NCBI GenBank assembly: GCA_030267565.1
Contig: BRXU01000015.1
Location: forward strand, 1,363,001-1,427,000
DNA length: 64,000 nt
DNA from: Pleodorina starrii
Lineage: Eukaryota; Chlorophyta; Chlorophyceae; Chlamydomonadales; Volvocaceae
Direction of reading: 5' to 3'
Part shown: positions 22,401 through 33,376 of the stretch, one piece after another
How the letters are laid out: each line of letters starts with the position of its first letter
Numbering within the stretch: position 1 is the first letter of the stretch
The notes under the pieces: model-generated
The model's database searches: none
What the model was told of the DNA's origin: nothing
What the model saw: the letters and a program-made list of their open reading frames with translations, nothing else
Translations under genes and position numbers: made by a program

Positions 22401-25400
22401 AAGGGCAAAGACCAGACAGCCCAACAGTCACCCAGACACGGGAAGAACTGGCGAACCCAGGGGGGCCAGTCAGGGGGTCCACGTCACCCACTTCACCCAC
22501 CCGGGAGCTGCCCGCGCAGCCGCCCTCTCAACCGGTCCATAACTGCTGAACTGCATATGAGCATACCGTAACCCACCCACCCATCAACCCACCAACCACC
22601 CAGCCACCCACCGCTGATCAGCCAGGTATCGCACAGCAGTTTGAGCGCCAGACATCGCAGCACCTCAGGACTCTCCGGCTGCAGCATCGGCTGCAGCACC
22701 CGCAGCGAGTACGGCGCTACTGCCGGGTCCGCAGCCATAACCGGCAGTAGCTGCAGCAGCGCCAGCTGCGCGCTACTGCTGCTGCTGTTGCCGCTACAAC
22801 CGCTACTGCTACTGCTACTGCTACTGCTGCCGCGCTGCAGCCGATACATCACCAGCGGCAGCAGGGGCAGCGCCGACGCCGGCAGGAGCTGCACCAGCGG
22901 CCGCGCCGCCGCCGCGGCGGCGGCAGTGACCCGCGGGTCGGGGTGCGCGAGCAGCGCCGCCAGCAGGCACGTCAGCGCCGGGTGCGCGTCGGCGGCGCCC
23001 AGCGCCGCCTCCGAAACCACGTCGGCGATCCGGGTGGCGAAGGGCAGCTGCTCCGAAGCCGCCTTGGTGGCCGCCGCCGTGCGCCGCCGCTGCCGCAGCG
23101 CCAGCTCCAGGGAGCGCAGCCAACGTAGCAGGTCGCATGGCGGAGGCGGCGGAGCCGCCGCCGCCACCGCCCCGCCGCCGCCGTCATTACCACCGCCACC
23201 GGCGGCGGCTGCTTCCGTTGACGCCCACAAGGAGAGCAGCAGCCGCCGACACTGCTGCTGAAGGCACAAGTCCCCGTGGACCCGTCCGAGGTTTGCCCCG
23301 CTGCCAGCTTCGGTGGCAGCGGCGGCGCCGCCGCCGCCGCCAGCTGTAGAACTGTCGTCCATGAGTCGCTGCAGCGCCGCCGCCAGGTGCGCGGGCCAGG
23401 CCGCCGCCGGTGCGGCGGAACTGCCGTCGCCGGGCGCCGACGTGCCGAAGGCGACCGCCGCCAGCAGCGGCTGCAGAGAGAGCGCCGCGTCGGCGGCGGC
23501 GGCGGCGCCGCTGCCGCCGACACCGCAGTGTCGTACGGTTTGCAGCTGATGGCCAGGGGTGGGTTCCTGCTGGCGGCGCTGGTGCTGGTGCGGCTGTTGC
23601 TGAAGGGCCTTATGCAGCAGCAGGTGCAGCCCCTGGAGCTCCTGCACAGCCGGAATCCAGATCCAAACACACATGTGTACGATATAGGGGGAGGGGCCTT
23701 ATGCGGCCTCAGGTCGAGTGCGCCAACGCAGGGCCAACGTTTCTTTCCTCGAAGGGTACCGTTTTGCGGGGAGGGCCGAGGGGAGGTACGACATACGAAG
23801 TACGACGATACGGATAAGCAAAGCCCACAGGCTGCCGTAAAGTAATGCGACAGCGAGGGACTGAGGGAAGGAGAAGGGTGGGCGAGAGGCCGCTCGGCTG
23901 ATGACAGTCTCGGGAGCAGAGACGTGAGGAAGTGGGGACTGGGGGAGGGAAGGCAAGGAGGCCACAAGCCAGCCAGACCCGTACCCCGCACCCCGCACAA
24001 CGCACCCCGCACAACGCACCCCGCACAACGCGCGTATGCTTTGCTACACCGACGTGACATCAAGCACGACGCGGTACGTTCCGTACCTTGCCGTACGCAT
24101 TCAGCGTCAGCAACGACAACGCCGCCAGGTGCCCCTGGAGCGCCGCCGGCGCCAGGCCCTGCAGTCGCACCAGCGCCGCCACCACCTCCTGCGCCCCGCC
24201 ACCGCCACCGCCGCCGCCGTAAGGCCCCAACATAACCTCAAACGCCAGCTGCAGAAGCGCCTGGGCGACAGGCTCCGCCGCCCCCGCCGCCGCGACCTCG
24301 CCGAGGCTGCCGCTGCCGCCGCCAGCCAGTCGCTCGCCCACATGCTCCTCGATGTCGTAAATTACAGCCTCCAGCACATCCAAAAGGTCCGTGGTTGACT
24401 GTACGGCGTGCATCCTGTGACGAGTACGGTTCGGACGCAGGGTCCGAGGTGCGACGTCCCGCTTGGGCTGCTCAGGACCCAACCCTGCTCTGTATGGTAT
24501 GTATGGTATGTGTGGTATGTGTGGTATGTGTGGTGTGTGTGTGGGGTACAACACAGGCCCTGCCGCCCAGTAGCCCTTCCCTGCCGCATCCTTGGCTTGA
24601 TTCATCCCTGCTGCATGCCCCGCTTGCTATGAAAGACGAGACGCGACATTCGCCCAACCCCAACCCCAACCCCAGCCAGGCCACCAGACGCTATCCTGGG
24701 ACCTCGCCGTATCCCAGGCAATGTGCTGCTGCCAACACCCTACCCTCCCCACGTATCCCCCCGTTGGATAACCCCCCTTCCGACCCAGTGCCACCCCTCC
24801 CCACCACCACCTGCCCCCGCACCTGTCCACCTCAGCGCCCCGCGGACCCAGCGCCAGATGCCGCGTCAGGAAAACCAACAGACGCCACCGCAGCGACGGC
24901 GGTACGCCGTACGGCCCGCCACATGCTAGCCGTACCAAATTGCCGTACAGCCAGGAGGACAGCGCAACTGAGGCGACCAGGGCGGGCCCTCCGCCACCGC
25001 CACCGCCACCGGGGCCCCCCGAGGCGGCGGCGGTGGCGGCGCCGGCCGCTCTGTCTGCGGAGCTCGACGCGTGGCGCTGCACGGCACCGGGTTTGTTGCG
25101 GCGCGACATCAATGGGCGGGCGGGCGGGCTTATTACGTTTTACAAACGTAATAAAGCGAAGCGAAGCAGAGCGACGCAAAACAAAAGCAAAGCAAAGTAA
25201 AAGCAGAAGAAAAAGCAGAGCGATAATTCCCTCCCTCCTCCTGTTTCTCCAACCTCCAGCCTTCACGTGCCCAGCAGCTGACCTGCAATAGCACGAAACT
25301 GAAAAAGGGCTCCAGGGAAGTCCAAGTACGGTCCAGGGAGGCCGCCGCAGCGGGTGCGGAGGCGGCGGAGGCGGCGGAGCCGCCCCCGGGTGGCCCCGCT

Positions 25401-27036
25401 GCAGCTGCCGCTGCCGCCGCCGCCGCCGCCGCCCCTGCCAGTGCCGTCATGGCGCCGCTGAGCAGCTGCGTTGCGGCGGAGGGGCAGGACAGCAGTGCGG
25501 CGACCAGCGGGTGGGTGGTCCACCGGGCGGGGCGGAGCAGCGGCGGGGAGGCACCGGCGGGGGGGCCTGCGGCGGGAGGTGGGGTAGTTGGACACAGGAG
25601 GACACGTGGTGGGATGGATGGCGAGGGTGGGGGTGTGGGGTAGGGGGTGGGGCATGTTGATTTGGGCGCAGGTGGGGAGTTGCCGAGCGAGTCGCCGAGC
25701 GAGCAAGCGCAGCGCCGTAAGGAGTCAGCGTGACGGACACACGCACGTCGTAACCGCAGCAGCGGCCCCTAACTGCACTACGCTACGCTGCACTGCGCCG
25801 GGAGGGGGGCGCCAGCTGGGGGGCGCCAACAGGGGCAGCTGGGGGCCTGGCGGCAGAGGTGGAGGAGATGGGTGAGGTGGCGGTGGGCGGCAGCGCAGTG
25901 CCCTATCGCCTCGTGGGGTGGAGTGCGGTGGAGTGGGGTGAGCTCGCCTCATGGGGGTGCCCGGCCCACCTGCAGAGCCGCCTCCGCCGCCACCGACGCC
26001 GCCGCCGCCACCGACCCGCGGGTCGGTGACCCCACCAATGGCGGGCGCCACCACCAGCCGACACAGCGCATCGGCAAGGGGCGCCGCCGTCGCAGGACCT
26101 GAGGCGGATCGCATTCGGGGGCGGGGGCGGTGGTGTGGGGTGGGGAATGGGGAAGGACGGGAGATGTGGGACGCGGGAATGAATTCAACGTGAGCGGGCA
26201 GAGCGCAGCACATTTTCGCCACCGACCTAAGGTCAGTTCGCTAACGCCATCTTCGTTCCTTTGCTGCGGTGTCTTCTTTCATCCCACCACTGGTGCCGGT
26301 GGCGTGGCCGCGCCGCCCCAGGGCGTCCCTTCCGAGCCCTCCAATCCTCGGTCACTTCGCTACGGGTCGTGTCCATGTAAGCCCCACAACCCTACTTTCC
26401 GCACCCGCAGTGGTGACTGCGCTCAGGAGGAACTCCGCCGCCTCGGCCGCCGGCAGGCCTGGAAGAGCGGGAGGGCAAATCGGTGCCGCCGACGTGTAAT
26501 CGTGTTTGGTAAGCTTCCGCCAAAACGGCCACTGACACTACATTCAGGATAGCTGTCTTGTTCGGGTTGGGGAAAATGGCCGGAGGAATGCATTTGGTGT
26601 GTTTGGATGCCGAAATCCGATGCGCGGGAATCACGGGAACCGCCGTACAGGGGGGAGCCATCGTACAGGGGCAAAGCGCGGGAGGAACCGCGACTATGCG
26701 GCGACTCACCGCCGGTCAATGTTAGCGCGAGGAGCTGATCAGATGCCTCCTGTACAATGACCTGCATGCGGTGAAGCCGCCAAGGAGGAGGGTTGTTGGG
26801 TGGCCGCATGGCAATGGCACGACCCGACGGAGCGAAGACCGCGTGCCCTGGCCATGGCCGCGCACCCTGTAGGGTCTGGAAAGGCACAGGGATATGGCTG
26901 CTGAGCGAGCATCCACGCTGACGCCAGCCCTCCGCAGTGTCGCAAAGATGCCCGCCACCGCGTGCCTCGCAACGATCGGTGAATTTGCAGCCTGCAGCTT
27001 TCGCTGCAAGCTTTCTAAAATGTCGGCCACAGACAT
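13456..27036 (-). CDS. Focadhesin/RST1-family HEAT-like protein
   Basis: Twenty-one exons, all in phase: 27036-26866, 26761-26710, 26458-26405, 26098-25970, 25566-25283, 25076-24831, 24398-24087, 23641-22612, 22133-22004, 21311-21168, 20995-20845, 20626-20564, 20213-20092, 19772-19043, 18779-18678, 18159-18033, 17721-16741, 16491-16116, 15768-15076, 14897-14288, 13980-13456. They give about 2343 residues; known members have about 1800. Evidence for the family: an N-terminus with RHAVAGIFATLRRAG and SAAISLCLS, a central LCDTWLISGR, VRVAAYGAISRYPPDLLEKL, and a later block with GATLFCYS followed by HWHARLAVQAWTAFVRHWM. Family members (RST1 in plants, FOCAD in animals) link the cytosolic RNA exosome to the SKI complex. 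The extra length is Ala/Gly-rich insertion. An alternative junction (20213-20088 to 19837-19043) adds 23 residues and uses a GT donor. Confidence 0.83.
15556..15567. repeat. GACCCRYGGGTC dyad
   Basis: GACCCGTGGGTC in FOCAD-like exon 19, read as Thr-His-Gly-Ser. Confidence 0.9.
16400..16411. repeat. GACCCRYGGGTC dyad
   Basis: GACCCACGGGTC in FOCAD-like exon 18, read as Asp-Pro-Trp-Val. Confidence 0.9.
18979..18990. repeat. GACCCRYGGGTC dyad
   Basis: GACCCACGGGTC inside the intron between FOCAD-like exons 14 and 15, so it is non-coding. Confidence 0.9.
20154..20165. repeat. GACCCRYGGGTC dyad
   Basis: GACCCGTGGGTC in FOCAD-like exon 13, read as Asp-Pro-Arg-Val. Confidence 0.9.
20927..20938. 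repeat. GACCCRYGGGTC dyad
   Basis: GACCCGTGGGTC in FOCAD-like exon 11, read as Thr-His-Gly-Ser. Confidence 0.9.
21640..22000. repeat. CCCA/CCCG tetranucleotide tract in FOCAD-like intron
   Basis: About 360 bp of tandem CCAC/CCGC/CCTC tetramers fill most of the intron between exons 9 and 10 and run almost up to the donor of exon 9. On the sense (minus) strand this is a GGGTGGGC-type G-rich tract. Confidence 0.92.
22928..22939. repeat. GACCCRYGGGTC dyad
   Basis: GACCCGCGGGTC, a perfect palindrome, in FOCAD-like exon 8, read as Asp-Pro-Arg-Val. Confidence 0.9.
26013..26024. repeat. GACCCRYGGGTC dyad
   Basis: GACCCGCGGGTC, a perfect palindrome, in FOCAD-like exon 4, read as Asp-Pro-Arg-Val. 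Confidence 0.9.
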
Positions 27037-27778
27037 TTTATCTAGATTTTATACAGGCACTATAAGTATGGGTTGCTGATGCTACATTTCCGGCGTTAAA
27101 TAGCTGTCCTGGGCCTGCACCGACCGGCTAAGCTGTAAACCTAGGCGCGTATTAGCTGTATGGATTTGGGGCTCGCCTGAGGACGCACAGCACCCAGCCG
27201 AGCAAACCGACGCTAACCGACAACGGCCTTGGCAACGACCTGAGTTGCGAACTTGCGATCTTGCGATCCAGCCATTTAGCCTTTCAGTTTTTGAGCAATT
27301 TTAAATGTGGCTGGCAGCTTGAATAATTTCAAAAGGAGTGTTTGTAGTGGACTTGTGGTTCCATTGCGTCTGAGTCCTGAGCATCCTCCAACCAGCGAAG
27401 CCCTACCCCGCTACCCGGCTTCGCTTACTGCAAGTCCTCTGCCACTGAATAACAAACCGTTGTTACTGCCTGCCCTCAATTCACTGCATCCCTTCTCCCT
27501 TCACGTCACAGCGCCAGGACCAATGCGTCGCCAGGCCGTCCTCAGATCGCGGCCCCTCAGCACGAGAGCTTCGCACGAGTGGGCCACACTGCGCATACCG
27601 TACCGTTGTCCCCTCCATCCTATTGCGCTGCGCGCTCACCAAACCGCTGCTGCCCTTTAGAGCCCCATTTGACCTTGGCTACATGTCATTTCCAGATACC
27701 GGTACGCATATGCATGTCCAAGATGAGTCAGGGCATAAGTGGCCCTGCCCTGAGGCTGCCGTCACCCCACATGCCCGC
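27037..27778. other. Intergenic: FOCAD-like promoter and hydrolase 3' UTR
   Basis: Both neighbours are on the minus strand. No additional exon, RNA gene or recognisable element is visible in these 740 bp. Confidence 0.5.
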
Positions 27779-30719
27779 TCAGCTCCTCTCCCCCTGGCCC
27801 TGCTGCGCCAGGGGGTTGTCCGCCAGCCAATCGGCCAGCACGCGGCGCAGCTCCTCCGGCTGGTCGGATTGGATCCAGTGGGAGCAGTTGGACAGAATGT
27901 GGATCTCGGATTTTGGGGCCACCTGCACGGCGGTACGGCATCCGTACACACACAGCCTTTGTAAATGAACGCCAACGCGTATGCATGAGGCATATGCATG
28001 GCATAACTTTGGCGTTCGTTGCAGGCACCTTGCAGCAATGCAGCGCGGAGGGACAGCGTCTCAAGCTCTCAACAGCAACAGCAACAACCCCCATTACGTA
28101 AGCGCCCCCAACACGGGCTTGTGCACTCGCTCCAGCCAGCCCGTGCCGCGCCGTACATTTACAGTATTGTACGACATCGTACCTCCGCCAAGCCGATGAG
28201 GTTCGAGGTCAACAGCGCGTTGTCCTTTTCGCCCCACACCACCAGCACTGGCATATCCAGCTGCCGTCGAAGCGCCCGATCAACCTGCGGCCCGGAGGCG
28301 GCGGCGGCGGCAACACCGGTGGCACTCACAGACCTTAATAGTACGCACACTCGCAACAGACCCCGCCCATGTTGATGACATGAGCTCGCTCCGAGACCAG
28401 AAACCGCATGTGTGCCAGCCCCAAACCCCCTTCCCCCTTCCCCCAAACACACTCACAACATCCCAGCCTCAGATCTCTAGCCCCCGAGCCCCCCAGTCCC
28501 CCAGCCTCAGCACGCTATCCCCCGCTGTTCGCCCCCACGCACCTCCCGGTGGAAGGGCAGCAACCCCAGGTCACCCGCCAGCAGCGCACGGTAGTAGTTG
28601 AGCGAGGCGGTGGGCGTCCCCGGCTGCAGCAGCGCCGCCTTGTACACCTCCACATCCCCCGCCGTCAGGGCGCCGGGCCGGCGGGGCGCGCCAGGTCCGG
28701 GTCGCAGCCAGATGTCGGACAGCAGCTTGGCGTCGTGGTGGGTGAAGGCCAGCTCGGGCAGGATGGGCATCTGCCGAGCGCCGACCCACGGGTCGGATTG
28801 GTGGGAAGAAAAGCCCCAGGAAGCAGGAAACGCGGCGAAGAAACGGTAAAGACTGGATGAGGGCTGGACTGGACGGGGTGCAGCGGGGGTGTGGAGGTGC
28901 ACGCGTGTGGCGATGGTGGAGATGGTTCACCGAACCTACCCGCCGCTCTCGAACGGCGCCACACCCCACTCCCCCACCCCGCTGCGGTCTCATCTTCCTG
29001 ACCTCACCCACCTGGAACGTGAGGAAGTAGCTGGAGGCGGCCATCTGGCGGCCCGTCAGGTTGCGCTTGTACAGCAGCCAGTGCGGCGCCGCCAGCACCA
29101 CCAGCCGCTCCACCAGCCCCGGGTAGCGGCCCGCAGCCACCCACGCCACCGCGCCGCCCCAGTCGTGCCCCACCAGCGTGCACCTGGTGCGTCCCAGCGC
29201 CGAAACCACAGCCGCCACGTCGGCCGACAGGCGCTCCGGCGTGTAGGAGGAGATGCCCTGGTGTGGAGATTGTAGGACAGAAGAACCGCGGTTGGATAAC
29301 CAATTGGGGACCCAAGTGAACGGACCCAGCTGGATTGGGCGGGGTGTGGGGCCGCAAGCCACGATTCCGTGTGGGGCGACGGATGGCGAGGAGGGAACGG
29401 AGCACGACCAAGGCGGCGCAGGGTTTCGGCGTAACCACTGGGAGTTCTCCGCATAAGGTGGAGTTTGGGAAGCCAACCGCCGCCGGCCGTGGCATCGAGC
29501 CCCCACCCTAACCCGCGGCGAAGTGCCGCTGCAGTGACCAGTCTCGCGCCTCGCGCTGTGCTTTGCCTCACTCTATGGCCCCCGGGGGTTTATCCACGGG
29601 GGGGCATCTCTCCCCAGACGCCTGGCCCCGCCCGGTTGCACCTCTGGCCTGCTGTGGGCGGCCGCATGTGCCTTTGCCTCACCCCCCAACCCCAAACCTC
29701 CAGCCTCGGTTCCACCGCTGCGGCTCACATTTATCCACCCCTTATCTGAAGACTGACGATTATAACAACCGGGAAGCCAACCAGAAGCAAGCGACCTCCC
29801 CCACCTCTGGTTTGTCGGACCATCCGCAGCCCCTCGTATCCAGCGCCACCACCTCGAAGTCATTCCGGAAGTCCGCCATCACGCGCCGCCAGCTGTACCA
29901 GCACTCGGGGAAGCCGTGAAGCAGCAGCAGCAGCGGCTTGTCGGGCTGGCGGCCGAAGCTGGCAGCATGGAGCCTAGGGAGGGGAGGGACATGGGGCCCG
30001 GTGGAGCCCAGGCGGGGGCGGGGGCGGGGGTGGCGTTGGGGAGCCGGAGTACCTCGGCTGTCGGTGGGCGACGGGTTGGGTTTGGAAACCGAAGCACGAG
30101 CGATAACAGCGCTGACAGCGAAGGGTTTGGGGGCAACGATGTGCAGCGGGTGTCCAATGCAGCGACTCAGTGCAGCGACTCACTTCACTCCGCCTCCCAC
30201 GTCCAACTGCTCGTGCATCAGCCCCGCCAGCCCGGCGGCGCTCTCAGCTGGCAGGGGGACATCCTCGGGGCGGCGCGGGCGGGGCTTGCGGCTCAGGAAG
30301 GCGGACGGACTGCGGGAGCGAGCGACCCGCGGGTCGGTACGTCAGCCGTGCAGGTGCCAGCAGCTGTCTGCAGGTGTCTGCGGAGCATAAGCGGCTCGGC
30401 GCTGCCCGTATGACGGCATTAGGATGGGCATGGCAAGTCGGCAATCTGCGTTTGAAGCGCTGCGTCTTCACGATTCTCACTCGGGGAAAGGCTCAGTCAT
30501 AAATCCATTCATATAGTGACCTGCGGTAGGCAGCGCACCCCGGGACCAGCGCATCGTGCTCCGGGACCGCAGACACGGGATGGCAGGGCGCCAGCTACCA
30601 AGCAACACGTGCCTTAGTATGAACTCCCGCAGCAGCGTCGCGAGCAGCAGCCCCCACATCCCGGGCAGGAAGACCAGGTAGCGCAGCGCCCTCAGCAGTC
30701 CGCTGACGGAGCGGACGCC
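27779..30719 (-). CDS. Alpha/beta hydrolase, epoxide-hydrolase type
   Basis: Seven exons in phase: 30719-30613, 30309-30184, 29973-29805, 29257-29012, 28770-28543, 28284-28183 and 27922-27779, giving about 373 residues. The catalytic set is visible in order: oxyanion-hole HGFPE, nucleophile Asp in GHDWGG, acid region WGEKD, and the catalytic His in SNCSHWIQSDQPEEL. These are hallmarks of soluble or membrane-tethered epoxide hydrolases, which open epoxides to diols through an Asp-ester intermediate. The first exon encodes a hydrophobic stretch around MWGLLLATLL, suggesting an N-terminal membrane anchor. The start is uncertain: either the ATG at 30659 or an upstream exon. The upstream frame ending in CAG at 30864 is open but has no ATG. 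The first intron needs a GC donor (AAG then GCACGT) to keep phase. Confidence 0.83.
28783..28794. repeat. GACCCRYGGGTC dyad
   Basis: GACCCACGGGTC in a hydrolase intron, 12 bp upstream of the acceptor of the exon starting at 28770. Confidence 0.9.
30324..30335. repeat. GACCCRYGGGTC dyad
   Basis: GACCCGCGGGTC, a perfect palindrome, in the first hydrolase intron, about 13 bp upstream of the acceptor of the exon starting at 30309. Confidence 0.9.
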
Positions 30720-31888
30720 CTGCCAGACAGGGAGGGAGGGCGGGTCGGGGCCACGGAAGGGCGGGGGAGGGCAGGGCGGAGAGGAGATCCCGGGCTAGGG
30801 CACACCCTCCCGGGGGCCGGGCTGGGCCGTACTGACGCAGCCGCCGTTGGAGCTGCCGCAGTCACCTGCTGCCGCAGATGAGCGCCGTCAACGGACCTAT
30901 GCTGCAAGACTCCTTGAGGTCCTCCTTTTGGCTGCTTTCGTCACAGCAGATAGAGGTGCCTTTTTCCCGCTGGTCGGCTTTCTCGATTGGGGCCAAAAGC
31001 CTGATGAATGGCTTGAGGGAGCCAAGCCAGGCGGCCGCATCGCGAGCCAACGGTATGTGCCCGCCTGCCTGCGGTGACCCAACTGTAACGCTTGCGGGTC
31101 GGCATTGCACCAACGCCACGCCAAGGGAACGGGCGTTTCGAGAGCCTGAAGGATAGCTATGCGAATCGCCACTGTGGGGCACTGTATCACTGTAGTAGAC
31201 ATCAGAGTCACTGGAGTCTCTGGGTAGGTCACGGGCGAAGCCTCAACAGTGTCCCGCGGACCAAACACGAGGTATTCCCCACCTCAACGATCGTCGCGCG
31301 CTTGTATGGCACTGGGGCGATGCCCGCAGCGGTGCGCTCGGACGGGGACCAAGGCGGCGGCGAGGCCACAGTGCCTGTCATCCTCTTCAGCTGTCAGGCG
31401 TCTAATCACCCTCCTTTCCCGCGAGTGAGCTGCGTGAGTGGCCTGCTCAATACAAAGGACAGGGAAAATGTGCGGCACTTGACGCGAAACAGTGCCCAAT
31501 ACAGCGCGACGCTCGCGGGCAAGTATCCAGGAGCGGGTTTGCCGCTCCGCCACTCGGCGTTGGACGAGCGTGACCCTCGTGACGTTGGACGATCGAGTTC
31601 CCAATTAATAAAGGGTAAGGGCCGACACCGCCTACAATAGTATCAGTAAAATTCGTAGTAGTTACACGCTATAGCATAATACTGCTGAGATCGTCCGCCC
31701 GCGTAGGAAGTCACGGAGTGTTGCACGTCGAAAGACGCTCCAAAGCAGCGAAACAATCTGTTGGCTTTGATTAAATATTAACATCCGCACTCTTAGAGTC
31801 GTGCATTTTAGGGCGACTGCTACGCTTTGCTAGTAATCTGTCTGCGGCACCGACTCTTGGGACATCATCAGCAGTCCGCGCGGCCGCC
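30720..31888. promoter_or_regulatory. Divergent intergenic region, hydrolase / ROMO1-like
   Basis: The hydrolase gene reads left and the ROMO1-like gene reads right, so this 1.17 kb must contain both promoters and any missing 5' hydrolase exon. No core promoter motif can be assigned with confidence. Confidence 0.4.
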
Positions 31889-32438
31889 ATGTCGGACAAT
31901 CAATGCCTCAAGCAGATTGCTATGAACTTTGGTGTAGGAGCGACTCTTGGCGCCTCCGTTGGTGGGTGTGCCGCCGAGGTCTTGGCTCCTTTCGCGTAGT
32001 GCCGGACTTGCCGTCGTAAGTCGCTCGCTTTTATGGCCACACAGGCGCGGTTTATGGAACATTTGATGCATTTCGATTTAAGGTACGTTCGCGCTGCATG
32101 GGACTCCGTCCCTGACTGGTGCAGTCCCAATCCTCTGGAAGCCCTCACCGAAACTGATCACCCCGCAGATCCCTGGCCTGTACAAGATTCGCCACATTGG
32201 GAAGACGACCATCAGCACCGGAGCGGTGAGTCGGCGGGCGGCTGCCTGGGAACCTGTGGTACGCGATTGGGTGGGGCAGGGGCGTGGGCCGGGGACGGAG
32301 GGGCGGGCGGGGTATTCTTCAGTGTTTCGCCCCCCAATGCGTTGCCCTGCGCCTGTGCCCTACCTGCGGGCTTCTCCCTCGCAGGTATTTGGGACGTTCC
32401 TTGCAGCCGGCGCTCTCCTACATTGTGGGAGAAACTGA
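31889..32438 (+). CDS. ROMO1/Mgr2-family mitochondrial inner-membrane protein
   Basis: Four exons in phase: 31889-31961, 32045-32082, 32169-32225 and 32385-32438, giving 73 residues. Animal ROMO1 has about 79. The protein keeps the family pattern of two glycine-rich transmembrane helices (NFGVGATLGASVGAVYGTF and STGAVFGTFLAAGALL) joined by a basic loop that includes IGKTT, plus an N-terminal Cys in NQCLKQIAMNFG. Mgr2/ROMO1 is a subunit of the TIM23 inner-membrane translocase that gates lateral release and helps recruit the import motor. Start chosen at MSDNQC because it is the only ATG giving this length. The first intron donor is TTG then GTGGGT. A TGTAA signal occurs downstream. Confidence 0.9.
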
Positions 32439-33376
32439 GCCGCGTGTTGCGGTGCATGCGATGCGATGCTCCCACGAGAGGGAGCTGTAGTACACATCCT
32501 TGAATGAATGGCGCGTGCGCTTAAGCTGTTATGTGGGCTACAGGAGCGTCTGTGCGTGTCTACGCATCAGAATGAAGGGTAGGAGGCACTTTCGGGAGGG
32601 GCGGGATGACTAGTCAAGGGCGCTGGCCGGATGGGTTGGTTGGTTTCGTTCAGAGAGTTCGCTTGGGCTGACGCGAGGGTGGTGCGGTAGGTGTGTGACG
32701 GTGAGCATGCAGGATAGACACACAACCGTGGTGTTGTTTTTATCCCATGTCACTCGGAGGGATCATTTCGCCACCACGTTTGGCAAGGCCGCGCAAAGTC
32801 GTGTGGGCATCAGTGCACGCACGGGACCGGAATCATCTGCGGAAGCTGGACATGACCGTTCTACTTGGCAGGGCGAGTTGGCTCGGGGTTGGTTGGAACA
32901 GAAGTCCAAGCGACACGACTTCGGGCGTGGTTCCTGGGGGGACGGCCGACCAGCGCCCCGTCCTCCCCATCGTGTTTAACGGCAACCTATATCGGCCTGC
33001 TTTGCAATGGCCACAACGTCCAGATCAATGGCATGGCGCGCAAGCCCGGAATTTATAGGCAGGCTGGAGCGGCTGCTCGTGATGGCGACTGTAACCTGAC
33101 ATGGCCGCACCTGTCGCACTCCCCAAGTTGTCAAGACCCAGTTGCTAAATTGTAATACGTAAATGTTTGTGTGGTGTGGATGTGTTTTGGTCAGGGCAGT
33201 GTGACCATGCTGCAACATCGCGATCAGACAGGTTTTTTTTGCAGCTGTACGACTTGGGCGATAAGGAAAGCCAACCAGCGCCAACCGTTCTCCCAAATGT
33301 TTGTCGTGAGCCCTTCTAATCCCAATTGACAAATTAATAATCGTAGCCGCCTCCAGGCCCTTCTGCTTCTAGAAGA
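32439..33376. other. ROMO1-like 3' UTR and promoter of the next gene
   Basis: No further exon is supported. TGTAA occurs at 33090 and 33151, so the transcript probably ends near 33,170, leaving about 200 bp for the next promoter. Confidence 0.5.
33151..33155 (+). terminator. Probable TGTAA poly(A) signal, ROMO1-like gene
   Basis: TGTAA is the usual green-algal polyadenylation signal. This one lies about 715 bp after the stop codon; another is at 33090. Confidence 0.4.

Noticed and set aside
16400..26024. The recurring DPWV/DPRV peptide seen as a HEAT-repeat signature
   Set aside because: The same nucleotides are also read as Thr-His-Gly-Ser in other exons and occur in introns, so the repetition is at the DNA level.
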